Translations under genes and position numbers: made by a program | The notes under the pieces: generated by a model | Database searches by the model: none | Told to the model about the DNA's origin: nothing | The model's input: only the letters and a program-made list of their open reading frames with translations | Shown here: positions 29,171 through 38,022 of the stretch, in pieces | Position numbering within the stretch: the stretch's first letter is position 1 | Layout: every line of letters begins with the position of its first letter | DNA from: Thermococcus gorgonarius | Lineage (GTDB): Archaea; Methanobacteriota_B; Thermococci; Thermococcales; Thermococcaceae | NCBI RefSeq assembly: GCF_002214385.1 | Contig: NZ_CP014855.1 | Location: 1,240,001-1,304,000, forward strand | DNA: 64,000 bases | Direction: 5' to 3'

Positions 29171-31075
29171 ATGAGCGAGAATCCGGGCCAGGAGCGTCCC
29201 CTGGAGGCCAGGTACGGCGAGAGATTGGATTTAGGCGTTGAATTCGAGACAACTGAAGAGATTAAAGTTCCTGAGCGACTCATAGATCAGGTTATCGGAC
29301 AGGATCATGCAGTTGAGGTAATCAAAACGGCCGCGGGCCAGAGGAGACACGTTCTTCTAATAGGTGAACCAGGAACCGGAAAGTCCATGCTTGGACAAGC
29401 CATGGCGGAGCTATTACCTACAGAGAACCTCGAGGACATTCTCGTCTTCCCGAATCCAGAAGACGAAAACATGCCAAAGGTAAAAACGGTGCCCGCCTGC
29501 CAGGGGAGGAAAATAGTCGAGCGCTACCGCGAAAAGGCCAGAAGCCAAGAGAACATAAAGTCCTACCTTCTAATAGCAGTAGTTTTCATGGTCATGATGG
29601 CGATCATGATAGACTACAGCACCACCAACTTCATTATGGGTCTCCTCGTAGTTCTCTTCACAATGATGATCCTCTCGAACATGAGGCTTCGCACAACGGT
29701 GTTAGTCCCCAAACTCCTGGTGGACAACTGTGGAAGAACCAAAGCTCCATTCGTGGACGCAACTGGCGCGCACGCCGGAGCACTCCTCGGTGATGTGAGG
29801 CACGACCCGTTCCAGTCCGGGGGGCTCGGTACTCCCGCACATGAGCGTGTTGAACCGGGTATGATACACCGCGCCCACAAGGGCGTCCTCTTCATAGACG
29901 AGATAGCAACACTAAGCCTGAAGATGCAGCAGAGCCTCCTCACGGCGATGCAGGAGAAGAAGTTCCCCATAACGGGCCAGAGCGAGCTTTCGAGCGGTGC
30001 AATGGTTAGGACTGAGCCAGTGCCGTGTGATTTCATACTCGTAGCTGCCGGAAACCTGGACACAATAGAAAAGATGCACCCTGCCCTTCGCTCCAGAATT
30101 AGGGGCTATGGCTATGAGGTCTACATGAGAACGACCATGCCCGACACGATAGAGAACCGGAGAAAGCTCGTCCAGTTCGTCGCCCAGGAGGTAAAGCGCG
30201 ATGGAAAAATACCACACTTCACGCGCGATGCCGTCGAGGAGATAGTTAGAGAGGCCCAAAAGAGGGCCGGCAGAAAGGGGCACCTTACCCTGCGTCTCCG
30301 TGATCTCGGCGGAATAGTCAGGGCTGCAGGCGACATTGCGATCAAGAAGGGCAAAAAATACGTTGAGAGAGAAGACGTGCTAGAGGCAATGAAAATAGCC
30401 AAACCTCTGGAAAAGCAGCTCGCTGACTGGTACATCGAGAACAAAAAGGAATATCAGGTAATAAAGACTGAAGGCGGCGAGATAGGAAGGGTGAATGGTC
30501 TGGCCGTAATAGGGGAGCAGAGTGGCATAGTACTCCCGATAGAGGCCGTTGTTGCCCCGGCGGCCAGTAAAGAGGAAGGAAAAATAATCGTCACCGGAAA
30601 ACTCGGCGAGATAGCCAAAGAGGCCGTCCAGAACGTTTCAGCAATAATCAAGCGCTACAAGGGAGAGGACATAAGCAAGTACGATATCCACGTTCAGTTC
30701 CTTCAGACGTATGAGGGCGTTGAAGGCGACTCGGCGAGCATAAGTGTCGCGACGGCGGTAATCTCAGCCCTCGAAAACATTCCGATAAGGCAGGACGTTG
30801 CGATGACAGGTTCGCTCAGCGTCCGCGGTGAGGTTCTGCCAATAGGCGGTGCCACACCAAAGATTGAGGCAGCCATTGAGGCGGGCATAAAGACCGTTAT
30901 CATTCCAAAGGCCAACGAAAAAGACGTCTTCCTCAGCAAAGATAAGGCCGAGAAGATACAAATAATCCCCGTAGAAACGATAGACCAGGTGCTTGAGGTA
31001 GCCCTGGTTGACTCTCCCGAGAAAGATGGGCTGATCAAGAGGATACGCGACGCTCTCCCCATTGGGAGGGCCTAA
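29171..31075 (+). CDS. lonB: membrane-anchored ATP-dependent protease LonB
   Basis: A 634-aa archaeal Lon, the main membrane-bound quality-control protease. An AAA+ domain with Walker [12 protein letters not shown] lies near residue 65. It is interrupted by two TM helices (about residues 133-175, [17 protein letters not shown] and [15 protein letters not shown]). Walker B is [10 protein letters not shown] and the sensor region is [14 protein letters not shown]. The C-terminal serine protease has [12 protein letters not shown] (Ser) and [26 protein letters not shown] (Lys). Some Thermococcales copies contain an intein; this one has none. ATG 29171 is preferred over 29165 for RBS spacing. Confidence 0.95.
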   Translation: MSENPGQERPLEARYGERLDLGVEFETTEEIKVPERLIDQVIGQDHAVEVIKTAAGQRRHVLLIGEPGTGKSMLGQAMAELLPTENLEDILVFPNPEDENMPKVKTVPACQGRKIVERYREKARSQENIKSYLLIAVVFMVMMAIMIDYSTTNFIMGLLVVLFTMMILSNMRLRTTVLVPKLLVDNCGRTKAPFVDATGAHAGALLGDVRHDPFQSGGLGTPAHERVEPGMIHRAHKGVLFIDEIATLSLKMQQSLLTAMQEKKFPITGQSELSSGAMVRTEPVPCDFILVAAGNLDTIEKMHPALRSRIRGYGYEVYMRTTMPDTIENRRKLVQFVAQEVKRDGKIPHFTRDAVEEIVREAQKRAGRKGHLTLRLRDLGGIVRAAGDIAIKKGKKYVEREDVLEAMKIAKPLEKQLADWYIENKKEYQVIKTEGGEIGRVNGLAVIGEQSGIVLPIEAVVAPAASKEEGKIIVTGKLGEIAKEAVQNVSAIIKRYKGEDISKYDIHVQFLQTYEGVEGDSASISVATAVISALENIPIRQDVAMTGSLSVRGEVLPIGGATPKIEAAIEAGIKTVIIPKANEKDVFLSKDKAEKIQIIPVETIDQVLEVALVDSPEKDGLIKRIRDALPIGRA

Positions 31076-31262
31076 TCGAGCTTTTTATCCCCCATTCCCT
31101 GTCATTACCAGGTTATATCTTCAGGCGTTTTATTACAACTATTTATATTGGTAATTTGTAACTATTAATCCCATTTAGCCCAATACTCTGCAGCAATTCG
31201 TATAACGTTTAGTCATAGTATCTTTCTAGACATGCTTAGATATTGACAGTTAAATGAGCATT

Positions 31263-31320
31263 ATGTTAATTAAACGTACAATGTACCATTAACATATTGA
31301 AAAATTTCCGAAAGTTTTAT
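31263..31320 (+). promoter_or_regulatory. Lrp gene promoter with two inverted repeats
   Basis: ATGTTAAT (31263-31270) and ATTAACAT (31288-31295) form a perfect 8-bp inverted repeat with a 17-nt spacer. Inside it lies GTACA-A-TGTAC (31276-31286). BRE TTCCGAAAG and TATA TTTTATAACC (31306-31323) follow. The site suits binding by the Lrp-type product itself. The surrounding 31076-31262 is A+T-rich without genes. Confidence 0.55.
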
Positions 31321-31376
31321 AACCATAAACACACTTCTATTAGTGTTGATATCGGCGATGCCGGGAGGTGGCGCAA

Positions 31377-31826
31377 ATGGCAAATAAAATCGATGAAATT
31401 GACATGAAGATAATCAAGCTTCTATCCCAAAATGCCAGAATGACTTACAAAGAGCTGGCCGACAAGCTGAAGACTACCCGACAGAGGATATCCCGAAGGA
31501 TGAACAAGCTAGAAAAGCTTGGAGTAATACAAAAGTACACGGCGATTCCAAATTACGAGAAGTTAGGATACACCTATCTGATTCTCGGCATAACCCTTAG
31601 GGCGGGTTCAGACGTCGATGAGATAATTGAAAAACTTCAAAATATAGAATGCGTTAAGATAATACAGAAGGCCATTGGATCCCACAATCTGGTGGTTCAC
31701 ATAATAGCTCCTCACGACATGAAGAGAATACAGGATATTATCAACGAAATATCCAAAGCTATCCCCGGAATTGATCACATGGATATAACCTTCATAACCG
31801 AGACTACCAAAATAGAGTTTTTCTGA
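31377..31826 (+). CDS. Lrp/AsnC-family transcriptional regulator
   Basis: A 149-aa feast/famine regulator. The N-terminal HTH is IDEIDMKIIKLLSQNARMTYKELADKLKTTRQRISRRMNKLEKLGVIQKYTAIPNYEKLGY. The C-terminal RAM domain (about residues 65-149) is a beta-alpha-beta fold for amino-acid binding and octamer assembly. RBS GGGAGGTG precedes ATG 31377; a GTG at 31368 lies in the RBS. Inverted repeats in its promoter suggest autoregulation. Ligand and targets are unknown. Confidence 0.9.
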   Translation: MANKIDEIDMKIIKLLSQNARMTYKELADKLKTTRQRISRRMNKLEKLGVIQKYTAIPNYEKLGYTYLILGITLRAGSDVDEIIEKLQNIECVKIIQKAIGSHNLVVHIIAPHDMKRIQDIINEISKAIPGIDHMDITFITETTKIEFF

Positions 31827-31933
31827 TCCTGTCTCCTGTCTACATTTTTCTCGCCAATAGTCGAGGGAAATGGTAATAAACGGTTACTCACAACCCTTTC
31901 CAAAATTGCAGGACAAAACAAGGGGTGCCAGTA

Positions 31934-32656
31934 ATGAACCAGGGAACGCTCATTGTCGGCATGATCACAATTGGTATCCTTGGAGGGATTGCCTACACAA
32001 CCAGAGCCCTTGACAAATCAGGCGTTTTAGCATCCATTATTTTAGGGATTCTAACGCTGTACCTTGGAGGAGTACTACCTTTTCTGGCACTCCTTGTTTT
32101 TCTCGTTGCAGGAGTTCTCGCCACAAAATATCGGTTTGAAGAAAAAGTCATGAGAGGGTTTTCATCACCAAAGGAGAAAACCCGGAGCCTAGGCAACGTT
32201 TTGGGAAATGGCCTGGCCGTTGTAATATTTTTGATTATAGAGTCCATTACAAAGCAGGACACGTTCTGGGCGGCCACATTTTCGGCCATTGCAACGGTCA
32301 ACGGCGATACTCTGGCGAGTGAACTCGGAAAGATCTTCGGAAAACGACCAATATTGATAACGAACCTTAAACCTGTCAAACCGGGAACCAACGGTGGAGT
32401 ATCTCTAGCGGGAGAAGCCTTCGCCCTTCTTGGATCCCTAATGATAATCCCCTTTGCGCTGCCTCTAACATCTTATAAGGTACCGATGGCCATAGCAATT
32501 GCCTTGGGAGGCTTTATCGGGGTCAACCTCGATAGCCTTATTGGAGCGACCCTAGAAAACCGCGGATTAACCGACAACAACTCAACGAACTTCATTGCAT
32601 CCCTTCTGGGCGGACTAGCAGGTGCCGTCATCTTCAGGCTCCTCATCGGCGGATGA
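31934..32656 (+). CDS. DUF92-family integral membrane protein
   Basis: A 240-aa, six to seven TM membrane protein of the DUF92/TIGR00297 family. Related plant VTE6 and mammalian TMEM19 proteins act on isoprenoid phosphates, so a CTP-dependent isoprenyl-phosphate kinase-like role is conceivable. Conserved segments are ALDKSGVLASIILGI, TRSLGNVLGNG, TVNGDTLASELGKIFGKRPILITN, KPVKPGTNGGVSLAGE and GVNLDSLIGATLENRG (loop acidic residues). ATG 31934 follows AGGGGTG. Its stop TGA falls inside box C of a candidate C/D sRNA. Confidence 0.82.
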   Translation: MNQGTLIVGMITIGILGGIAYTTRALDKSGVLASIILGILTLYLGGVLPFLALLVFLVAGVLATKYRFEEKVMRGFSSPKEKTRSLGNVLGNGLAVVIFLIIESITKQDTFWAATFSAIATVNGDTLASELGKIFGKRPILITNLKPVKPGTNGGVSLAGEAFALLGSLMIIPFALPLTSYKVPMAIAIALGGFIGVNLDSLIGATLENRGLTDNNSTNFIASLLGGLAGAVIFRLLIGG

Positions 32657-32705
32657 TGACTACGGCGGATTCCCGAAAGGGATGAGGAGGACCTTAGGGT
32701 CTGAC
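32650..32705 (+). ncRNA. candidate C/D box sRNA overlapping the DUF92 stop codon
   Basis: Box C ATGATGA lies at 32652-32658 and includes the TGA stop of the upstream gene. A 13-nt guide leads to D'-like CCGA (32672-32675), then C'-like GGATGA (32679-32684), a 15-nt guide and box D CTGA (32700-32703). The terminal C and D boxes are perfect and the inner boxes each differ by one base. It exactly fills the gap to the convergent gene ending at 32709. Weaker than the other two. Confidence 0.5.
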
Positions 32706-32708
32706 GCC

Positions 32709-33773
32709 TCACTCGCTGTCTTCCTCACCTTCCCTCAGAAACTCCTCATAAACCTCCCACAGGGACACTAAAGCAGCAGGAATCCCGTGCTCTGTGGCAA
32801 AGGTCAGATACGGTGCAAGATCAACCACGTAGTCGGCAAACCTGAAAAGCCCTCTGGGAATACCCTCCCGAGAGCCAATAAATATCACGACCTCTTTGGC
32901 GTAGTGCATGTCCCTTGCAAGTTTCTTCCCGACTTCCGCCAGAGTCGGCCCCTTTGGGTCGGTTATTATCAGAAGACGTTTGTTCCTCCTCTTGTCCCTA
33001 ACAACCTGATAGAGATCCCAGACCGAAATGGGAACCTTTTCGACTTTCCAGGGGTATGCTTCCATTTGTATTTGATATCTGCTCTCCTGTCCAACTTTAA
33101 CTCCCCTAATGAACTCCATAAGCTCGTATGCATCCATCTTCTCCTTGGGGGCGATTATAAGTTCCCTGACCTCAAAAGCCTGAGCGGCCCTTCCAATCTT
33201 TTCTCCAAAGGAACGGCAGGCTCTGTAGTCTCCCCAATAGGGCATTTGGACTAGCGTAACCTTCCTAAAGAGCTTTCTTGCGTCTATCTTATCCGGAGTA
33301 AACTTTCTGAACTCTTCCCCGGGGACAACAGACACGTAGGCCCTATCCCCTATTATCTCAACTTGAACAACCTTATCCGGCCAGCTCAGGTTTACGTCAG
33401 CTTTTGTTAGCTCCTGAATCCTAGCCCCCAGAGCACGGTTAACATCGATGCTCGAAAAGTCATGCTTTCCTCTCCTCTTAGTTTTAACCGCAAAAGTCTC
33501 GTTCTCACCTATCATAGGAGCCACTAGCTCGGCGGTCTTGACTATTTCATCGAGAACCGCAGGAACTTCAGCGAGTACTGGAATTACCCTCTCAACCTCA
33601 GGAATCTCTTGTATCTTCTCCAGAGCAGTTTCATCCTCGCTCTCGACCAGAACGAGACCGGAATACCCCATGGGAGAAGTCCAAACTTCGGCATTGCTCA
33701 AAGCTTCCTTAATATAATTGGCGGCAACGCTTTCCATACCCCTCTGAGTTTTCACTATAAACTTCTTTCCCAT
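32709..33773 (-). CDS. THUMP domain/SPOUT family RNA methyltransferase
   Basis: A 354-aa protein. The N-terminal half contains an alpha/beta region and a THUMP RNA-binding domain (FAVKTKRRGKHDFSSIDVNRALGARIQELTKADVNLSWPDKVVQVEII). The C-terminal half is a SPOUT methylase fold (RLLIITDPKGPTLAEVGKKLARDMHYAKEVVIFIGSREGIPRGLFRFADYVVDLAPYLTFATEHGIPAALVSLWEVY), whose knot loops bind SAM. The substrate is likely tRNA or rRNA; no characterised orthologue is known to me. ATG 33773 follows GGTGGTTGAT. Confidence 0.82.
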   Translation of the reverse strand: MGKKFIVKTQRGMESVAANYIKEALSNAEVWTSPMGYSGLVLVESEDETALEKIQEIPEVERVIPVLAEVPAVLDEIVKTAELVAPMIGENETFAVKTKRRGKHDFSSIDVNRALGARIQELTKADVNLSWPDKVVQVEIIGDRAYVSVVPGEEFRKFTPDKIDARKLFRKVTLVQMPYWGDYRACRSFGEKIGRAAQAFEVRELIIAPKEKMDAYELMEFIRGVKVGQESRYQIQMEAYPWKVEKVPISVWDLYQVVRDKRRNKRLLIITDPKGPTLAEVGKKLARDMHYAKEVVIFIGSREGIPRGLFRFADYVVDLAPYLTFATEHGIPAALVSLWEVYEEFLREGEEDSE

Positions 33774-33881
33774 ATCAACCACCGGAGCGAGATTGGAGAA
33801 CACACTTATAGCCTTTGTTCCGCAACGTTTAAGTTCATAGAGCCCAACAACTCACAGATACAAAACCGGAGGGGAACCCAG

Positions 33882-35171
33882 ATGAAAGCTTACATAGGAG
33901 AAAACGTTAGGGGCGTTTACGCCTTTGACGAAAGCGGAAAGCTCATTGCAGAGAAGCCTTTCAAAGGAAAACCCGAGGAGAGCCTGGACAAGCTCCTGAA
34001 CGGTGAGCCGAGTAACGAACTTCTTGCACTACTCGACGAACTGAAGGAAGAAGGCTACGACGAGTTCGTCGTTGAGGACACCGAGCTCAGCAGAAACCTG
34101 AAGGAGCTCGGCTACAACGCTACTGCCGAGTTCCCGAACTTAGCCGGTGAAAAGCTCCGCTCAAGTCCAGAAGAGTTCCTCGGAAAGGACTGGTTCAGCG
34201 AGTACTACAACGTCGGCGTCGCCTTGACAAGGCTCCGCATACAGGAGCAGAGCGGGGCAAGGGACAAGATGATTATCCAGGCCATTGAGGCCTTGGACGA
34301 CATTGACAAGGTCATCAACCTGCTCGTTTCAAGGTTGAGGGAGTGGTACGGCCTCCACTTCCCAGAGCTGGACGAGATTCTGCCGAAGCACCAGCAGTAC
34401 GTCGCCTTCGTCAAGGAAATAGGCCCGAGGGAGAATGCCACGAGAGAAAAGCTGGAAAAGCTGGGCTTCTCCGAAGGAAAAATCGAGAAGATACTCAACG
34501 CAGCCGAGAAGTCGATGGGTGCTCCTCTCGGAAAGTTCGACAGCGAAATCATAAGGAAGCTCGCGAGCGAGATAAGCGACCTCTACAAGCTGAGGGAGCA
34601 GATAGAGGACTACCTCGAGACCGCGATGGACGAAGTCGCTCCAAACCTCAAAGCCCTCGTCGGTGCCAAGCTCGCAGCGAGGCTCATGAGCCTCGCCGGA
34701 GGGCTTAAAGAGCTCGCCATGATGCCGGCCTCGACCATACAGGTCCTTGGGGCTGAGAAGGCCCTCTTCAGGCACTTAAGGACGGGTGCAAAGCCGCCCA
34801 AGCACGGTGTAATCTTCCAGTATCCAGCGATAAACCGCTCACCATGGTGGCAGAGGGGTAAGATAGCGAGGGCCTTAGCTGGAAAGCTGGCCATCGCAGC
34901 TAGGGTTGACTACTTCTCGGGCGAATACATAGGCGAGGAACTCAAGAAGGAGCTCGAGCAGAGGATACAGGAGATCAAGGAGAAGTACCCGAACCCGCCG
35001 AAGAGGAAGGCCAAGCCCGAGAAGAAAAAGAAGGAGAAGTTCAAGGGCAAGGGCGGAAAGCACGAAAAGGGCAGGAAGTTCGAGAAGAAGGAGAAGGCCA
35101 AGGGCAAGAAGGAGAAAGGCGGAAAGGACAAGAAGTCCAAGAAAAAGAAGCACAAGGGTGGAAAGAGGTGA
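33882..35171 (+). CDS. nop5: C/D box RNP scaffold protein Nop5 (Nop56/58)
   Basis: A 429-aa protein that bridges L7Ae on the C/D K-turn and fibrillarin in the methylation RNP. Its layout is an N-terminal fibrillarin-binding domain (about 1-120), a coiled coil (about 150-250) and the NOP domain with the GAEKALFRHLRTGAKPPKHGVIFQYPAINRSPWWQRGKIARALAGKLAIAARVDYFSG signature. A very Lys-rich tail of about 75 residues follows. The ATG at 33882 is set by GGAGGGG; the frame to 33609 is antisense to the neighbour. Next to fibrillarin, 5 nt apart. Confidence 0.95.
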   Translation: MKAYIGENVRGVYAFDESGKLIAEKPFKGKPEESLDKLLNGEPSNELLALLDELKEEGYDEFVVEDTELSRNLKELGYNATAEFPNLAGEKLRSSPEEFLGKDWFSEYYNVGVALTRLRIQEQSGARDKMIIQAIEALDDIDKVINLLVSRLREWYGLHFPELDEILPKHQQYVAFVKEIGPRENATREKLEKLGFSEGKIEKILNAAEKSMGAPLGKFDSEIIRKLASEISDLYKLREQIEDYLETAMDEVAPNLKALVGAKLAARLMSLAGGLKELAMMPASTIQVLGAEKALFRHLRTGAKPPKHGVIFQYPAINRSPWWQRGKIARALAGKLAIAARVDYFSGEYIGEELKKELEQRIQEIKEKYPNPPKRKAKPEKKKKEKFKGKGGKHEKGRKFEKKEKAKGKKEKGGKDKKSKKKKHKGGKR

Positions 35172-35176
35172 TGTAA

Positions 35177-35857
35177 ATGAAGGTTAAAAAGCACAAGTTC
35201 CCGGGCGTTTACATCGTCGTTGAGGACGACGGGAGCGAGAAGATAGCGACCAAGAACCTCGTTCCTGGGCAGAGGGTTTACGGCGAGAGGGTCATCAAGT
35301 TCGAGGGAGACGAGTACAGGATATGGAACCCGAGCAGGTCGAAGCTTGGCGCGGCAATCCTCAACGGCCTCAAGAACTTCCCGATTAAGCCCGGTTCAAC
35401 CGTCCTCTACCTCGGAATAGCGAGCGGAACTACCGCTTCACACGTCAGCGACATCGTCGGCTGGGAGGGCAAGATATTTGGCGTCGAGTTCTCCCCAAGG
35501 GTTCTGAGGGAGCTGGTTCCCATCGTCGAGGAGAGGAGGAACATCGTGCCGATACTCGGCGATGCAACCAAGCCCGAGGGCTACCGCGCGCTCGTTCCGA
35601 AGGTTGACGTAATCTTCGAGGACGTTGCCCAGCCGACCCAGGCGAAAATCCTCATAGACAACGCCAGGGTTTACCTAAAGAGCGGCGGCTACGGCATGAT
35701 TTCGGTCAAGAGCAGGAGTATCGACGTGACGAAAGAGCCCGAGCAGGTCTTCAAGGAGGTTGAGAAGGAGCTTTCCGAGTACTTCGAGGTCGTTGAGAGG
35801 CTTTCGCTTGAGCCCTACGAGAAGGACCACGCGCTCTTTGTTGTGAGGAAGCCGTAA
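35177..35857 (+). CDS. flpA: fibrillarin, rRNA/tRNA 2'-O-methyltransferase
   Basis: The 226-aa SAM-dependent catalytic subunit of C/D RNPs. The N-terminal domain (1-55) has [29 protein letters not shown]. The Rossmann domain has the SAM loop [20 protein letters not shown], the acidic [10 protein letters not shown] and the catalytic [41 protein letters not shown] (K-D-K-H type residues). Cotranscribed with nop5 (GAAGAGGTGATG RBS across the junction). A hairpin terminator follows. Confidence 0.96.
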   Translation: MKVKKHKFPGVYIVVEDDGSEKIATKNLVPGQRVYGERVIKFEGDEYRIWNPSRSKLGAAILNGLKNFPIKPGSTVLYLGIASGTTASHVSDIVGWEGKIFGVEFSPRVLRELVPIVEERRNIVPILGDATKPEGYRALVPKVDVIFEDVAQPTQAKILIDNARVYLKSGGYGMISVKSRSIDVTKEPEQVFKEVEKELSEYFEVVERLSLEPYEKDHALFVVRKP

Positions 35858-35879
35858 GATAACCCAAGTGTTATCTTTT
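35858..35879 (+). terminator. hairpin plus T-run terminator after fibrillarin
   Basis: GATAAC-CCAAGT-GTTATC followed by TTTTC forms a 6-bp stem with an oligo-T tail immediately after the stop codon. A second stem, CCTCCC/GGGAGG (35900-35920), may serve the convergent gene. Confidence 0.6.
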
Positions 35880-35923
35880 CCCTTAAACTCTTTTGAAAGC
35901 CTCCCTTCACGACGGGGAGGGGA

Positions 35924-37546
35924 TCAGTTTAAAGCAAGAAGTACAATGGAAACGACCCCTGTAACAAATAGAGGGAGATAAATGCCAACAAGCCTCGTCC
36001 GGGTTCTAAAGGCACGGTGACGCCTTATCATGTCCCCTGCGATTTTAACGACTTCTCGGGGGATTTTGGGATCATCCACCAGCGGCTCAACTTGAAATCC
36101 CCCATTGCTCTCCCTTAAAACCGCCACCGCAACACCCTCAACGTTCCTTACCGGCATCTTAGGATCTAGGTGCCTCAGGTTGTCCCCCTTAGTCTGTATT
36201 GCCCTACCATCGGTCCAAACGAGACGATGAATGAAGTTCCTAGCCCGTGACATATAACGCAATGGAATCCTAACGTCAAGTATCATACCCGGTTCAAGTT
36301 TTCCAGGAACTTTTCGTGAGATCACAACAACGTCCCCCTCAAATATGGTAGGATTCATGCTCGTTCCTTGAACGAGAGTGAGAATAAAATCACTCCCCGG
36401 AACGGGTCTAGGCCTGAGGAGATACGTCACAACTGACTCAACAATCTGCCTTGAGAGCACGTAGATCGAAGTCATCAGAGAGCCAAAAATCATTAGCTTC
36501 GCCATTCTGTCAAGGGGAGCCGGAGCGTTTAATATGGAGAACATGAAGAGAAAAGGGAAGAAGAAGCGATCGAAAAGCGATGGAGCATAAAGCCTCTCAA
36601 AGAGGAAAGCATCTATCAATGTCAGAAGGGAGGCAATCAAGAGCAAACCGTCCCCGACGTAAACCCAAGCATACCAAGCCGATGGTTTAGCAACCTTTCC
36701 AAGGAGAAATAGGATATTCGAATACTCCACGTTGGCCGCAATAAGAATCATAAAAACTGAAAGAGCAAAGGACACACCTATTCTCAGGAGCAATCTCATC
36801 AAAAGGCCAATGTATGTGTCCCTATCCTCATATTTCCAGACAAAGGAAATCCAGAGGGTGGAAAACACAAGTGCGCTGGTACCAGTTGAGATTGCCAAGG
36901 CAAACAGCTCAAGAATGCCATGGGGTAGCACAACGTTACCCCGTCCTGAGAGTGTGAGAGATGTTATTACGCCAGCGGATAGACCGTTGGTGTAGAGAAC
37001 CTTAAGGGTAAGGAACATGCCAGTAAATCCCCCGAGGACAATATCAACGAGAATAAGGAGATTGTGGAAAAGAATCTGCCGGATAAAAGATCCTACATGA
37101 GAAGCATTAATGGGCAGCGAAGCACCCCCTCCAGTAGACGGCAGAGAATGATAATAATAAGCCGAGAGTAAAACGAACATACAGAAAGAGAAAACTCCCA
37201 AACCCACTCCTACTAAAAACACTAGGTTGGCCTTGTTTATAACTTCACCACTTCCCTCATGGGATATAATTATCCCCCTCTCCTTTCTCCAGATTTCATA
37301 AAACCTAGGAAGAACGAGTGTGTCCAGAATCACGTCTATCACAAGAGTCCTACAGGTACAGGTTCCTCTATGGTTGTAAAAATGCCAGAGAACATCGGTA
37401 AAAGCCATGAGTAATACGAACAAGAGCGTGGCCATTATTTGGAACGAGGAGGATACGCGGATACCGTTTACCAGAAGATTAGCCAGAGAAATACCGAGAA
37501 AAATCAAGTAATAAAGCTTCAAAATATAAAAAGAGGATTTAAGCAT
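35924..37546 (-). CDS. fusion of SpoIIM-like membrane domain and signal peptidase I
   Basis: A 540-aa polytopic membrane protein. Residues about 105-275 resemble the SpoIIM/DUF95 membrane family (VLYTNGLSAGVITSLTLSGRGNVVLPHGILELFALAISTG). Residues about 385-475 are an S26 signal peptidase: catalytic Ser396 in VQGTSMNPTIFEGDVVVIS, His440 in FIHRLVW and Asp455 in TKGDN, the Ser-His-Asp pattern of archaeal/ER signal peptidases rather than the bacterial Ser-Lys. Roughly eight to ten TM segments are predicted by eye, with one after the peptidase domain. The upstream 115-aa membrane protein is 14 nt away with GGAGG between, so they form an operon. The fused architecture suggests a dedicated processing and export device, but substrates are unknown. 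Confidence 0.75.
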   Translation of the reverse strand: MLKSSFYILKLYYLIFLGISLANLLVNGIRVSSSFQIMATLLFVLLMAFTDVLWHFYNHRGTCTCRTLVIDVILDTLVLPRFYEIWRKERGIIISHEGSGEVINKANLVFLVGVGLGVFSFCMFVLLSAYYYHSLPSTGGGASLPINASHVGSFIRQILFHNLLILVDIVLGGFTGMFLTLKVLYTNGLSAGVITSLTLSGRGNVVLPHGILELFALAISTGTSALVFSTLWISFVWKYEDRDTYIGLLMRLLLRIGVSFALSVFMILIAANVEYSNILFLLGKVAKPSAWYAWVYVGDGLLLIASLLTLIDAFLFERLYAPSLFDRFFFPFLFMFSILNAPAPLDRMAKLMIFGSLMTSIYVLSRQIVESVVTYLLRPRPVPGSDFILTLVQGTSMNPTIFEGDVVVISRKVPGKLEPGMILDVRIPLRYMSRARNFIHRLVWTDGRAIQTKGDNLRHLDPKMPVRNVEGVAVAVLRESNGGFQVEPLVDDPKIPREVVKIAGDMIRRHRAFRTRTRLVGIYLPLFVTGVVSIVLLALN

Positions 37547-37560
37547 CTATCTTGCCTCCA

Positions 37561-37908
37561 TCATGCTATTGCTGCGATACTGGCAGCAAAAAGTATGAGG
37601 CCCCAGAATCCCATTGCATCTTCTATAATATGCTCAAGTGCAAATGTCAATGAACCCTCCTCAAACGCCTGCCATGCCGCACTGGAGGTAAGCATCTTTA
37701 CTGCCACACCTGAAGGTAAGCCCATAGCACTCAAAGCAACCTCGGCATCATGGAAGCTAAGGTGTCCAGTAAAGTAGGCAGCAACTATTGCGTCGTTGCT
37801 TGAATTCACTCCTCCAAAGTGGGAGCTAAATCCCAAAAAACCAAAGGCCAAAATTCCTACTAGCAGCAATGCAGTTTTGGGAGGGATATAGGTGTGCCTA
37901 TGTGACAT
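37561..37908 (-). CDS. small two-helix membrane or exported protein, partner of the SpoIIM-peptidase fusion
   Basis: A 115-aa protein with an N-terminal hydrophobic helix after a short polar lead (TALLLVGILAFGFLGFSSHFGG, residues 12-33) and a C-terminal one (GFWGLILFAASIAAIA, about 99-115). The N-terminus is compatible with a cleavable signal peptide. The middle is Ala/Ser-rich. It resembles no family I recognise. First gene of the two-gene operon with the signal peptidase fusion, so it may be its substrate or helper. RBS GGTGATG; TATA-like CTTTTTAAAG at about 37940. Confidence 0.6.
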   Translation of the reverse strand: MSHRHTYIPPKTALLLVGILAFGFLGFSSHFGGVNSSNDAIVAAYFTGHLSFHDAEVALSAMGLPSGVAVKMLTSSAAWQAFEEGSLTFALEHIIEDAMGFWGLILFAASIAAIA

Positions 37909-38022
37909 ACGACATCACCAAATACAACACTACAATCTACTTTAAAAAGTTTTCTGATTATATAGTAAAATAGCTGTTCAGACACAAGGGAGTATAAACA
38001 GAAAAAACAAAAACAAAGTGAC

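Noticed and set aside
29171-31075. Intein in LonB
   Set aside because: The AAA and protease motifs are contiguous and total length equals intein-free LonB; no splicing motifs seen.
33609-33881. N-terminal extension of Nop5
   Set aside because: Antisense to the THUMP-SPOUT gene; the family N-terminus MKAYIGE with GGAGGGG upstream begins at 33882.
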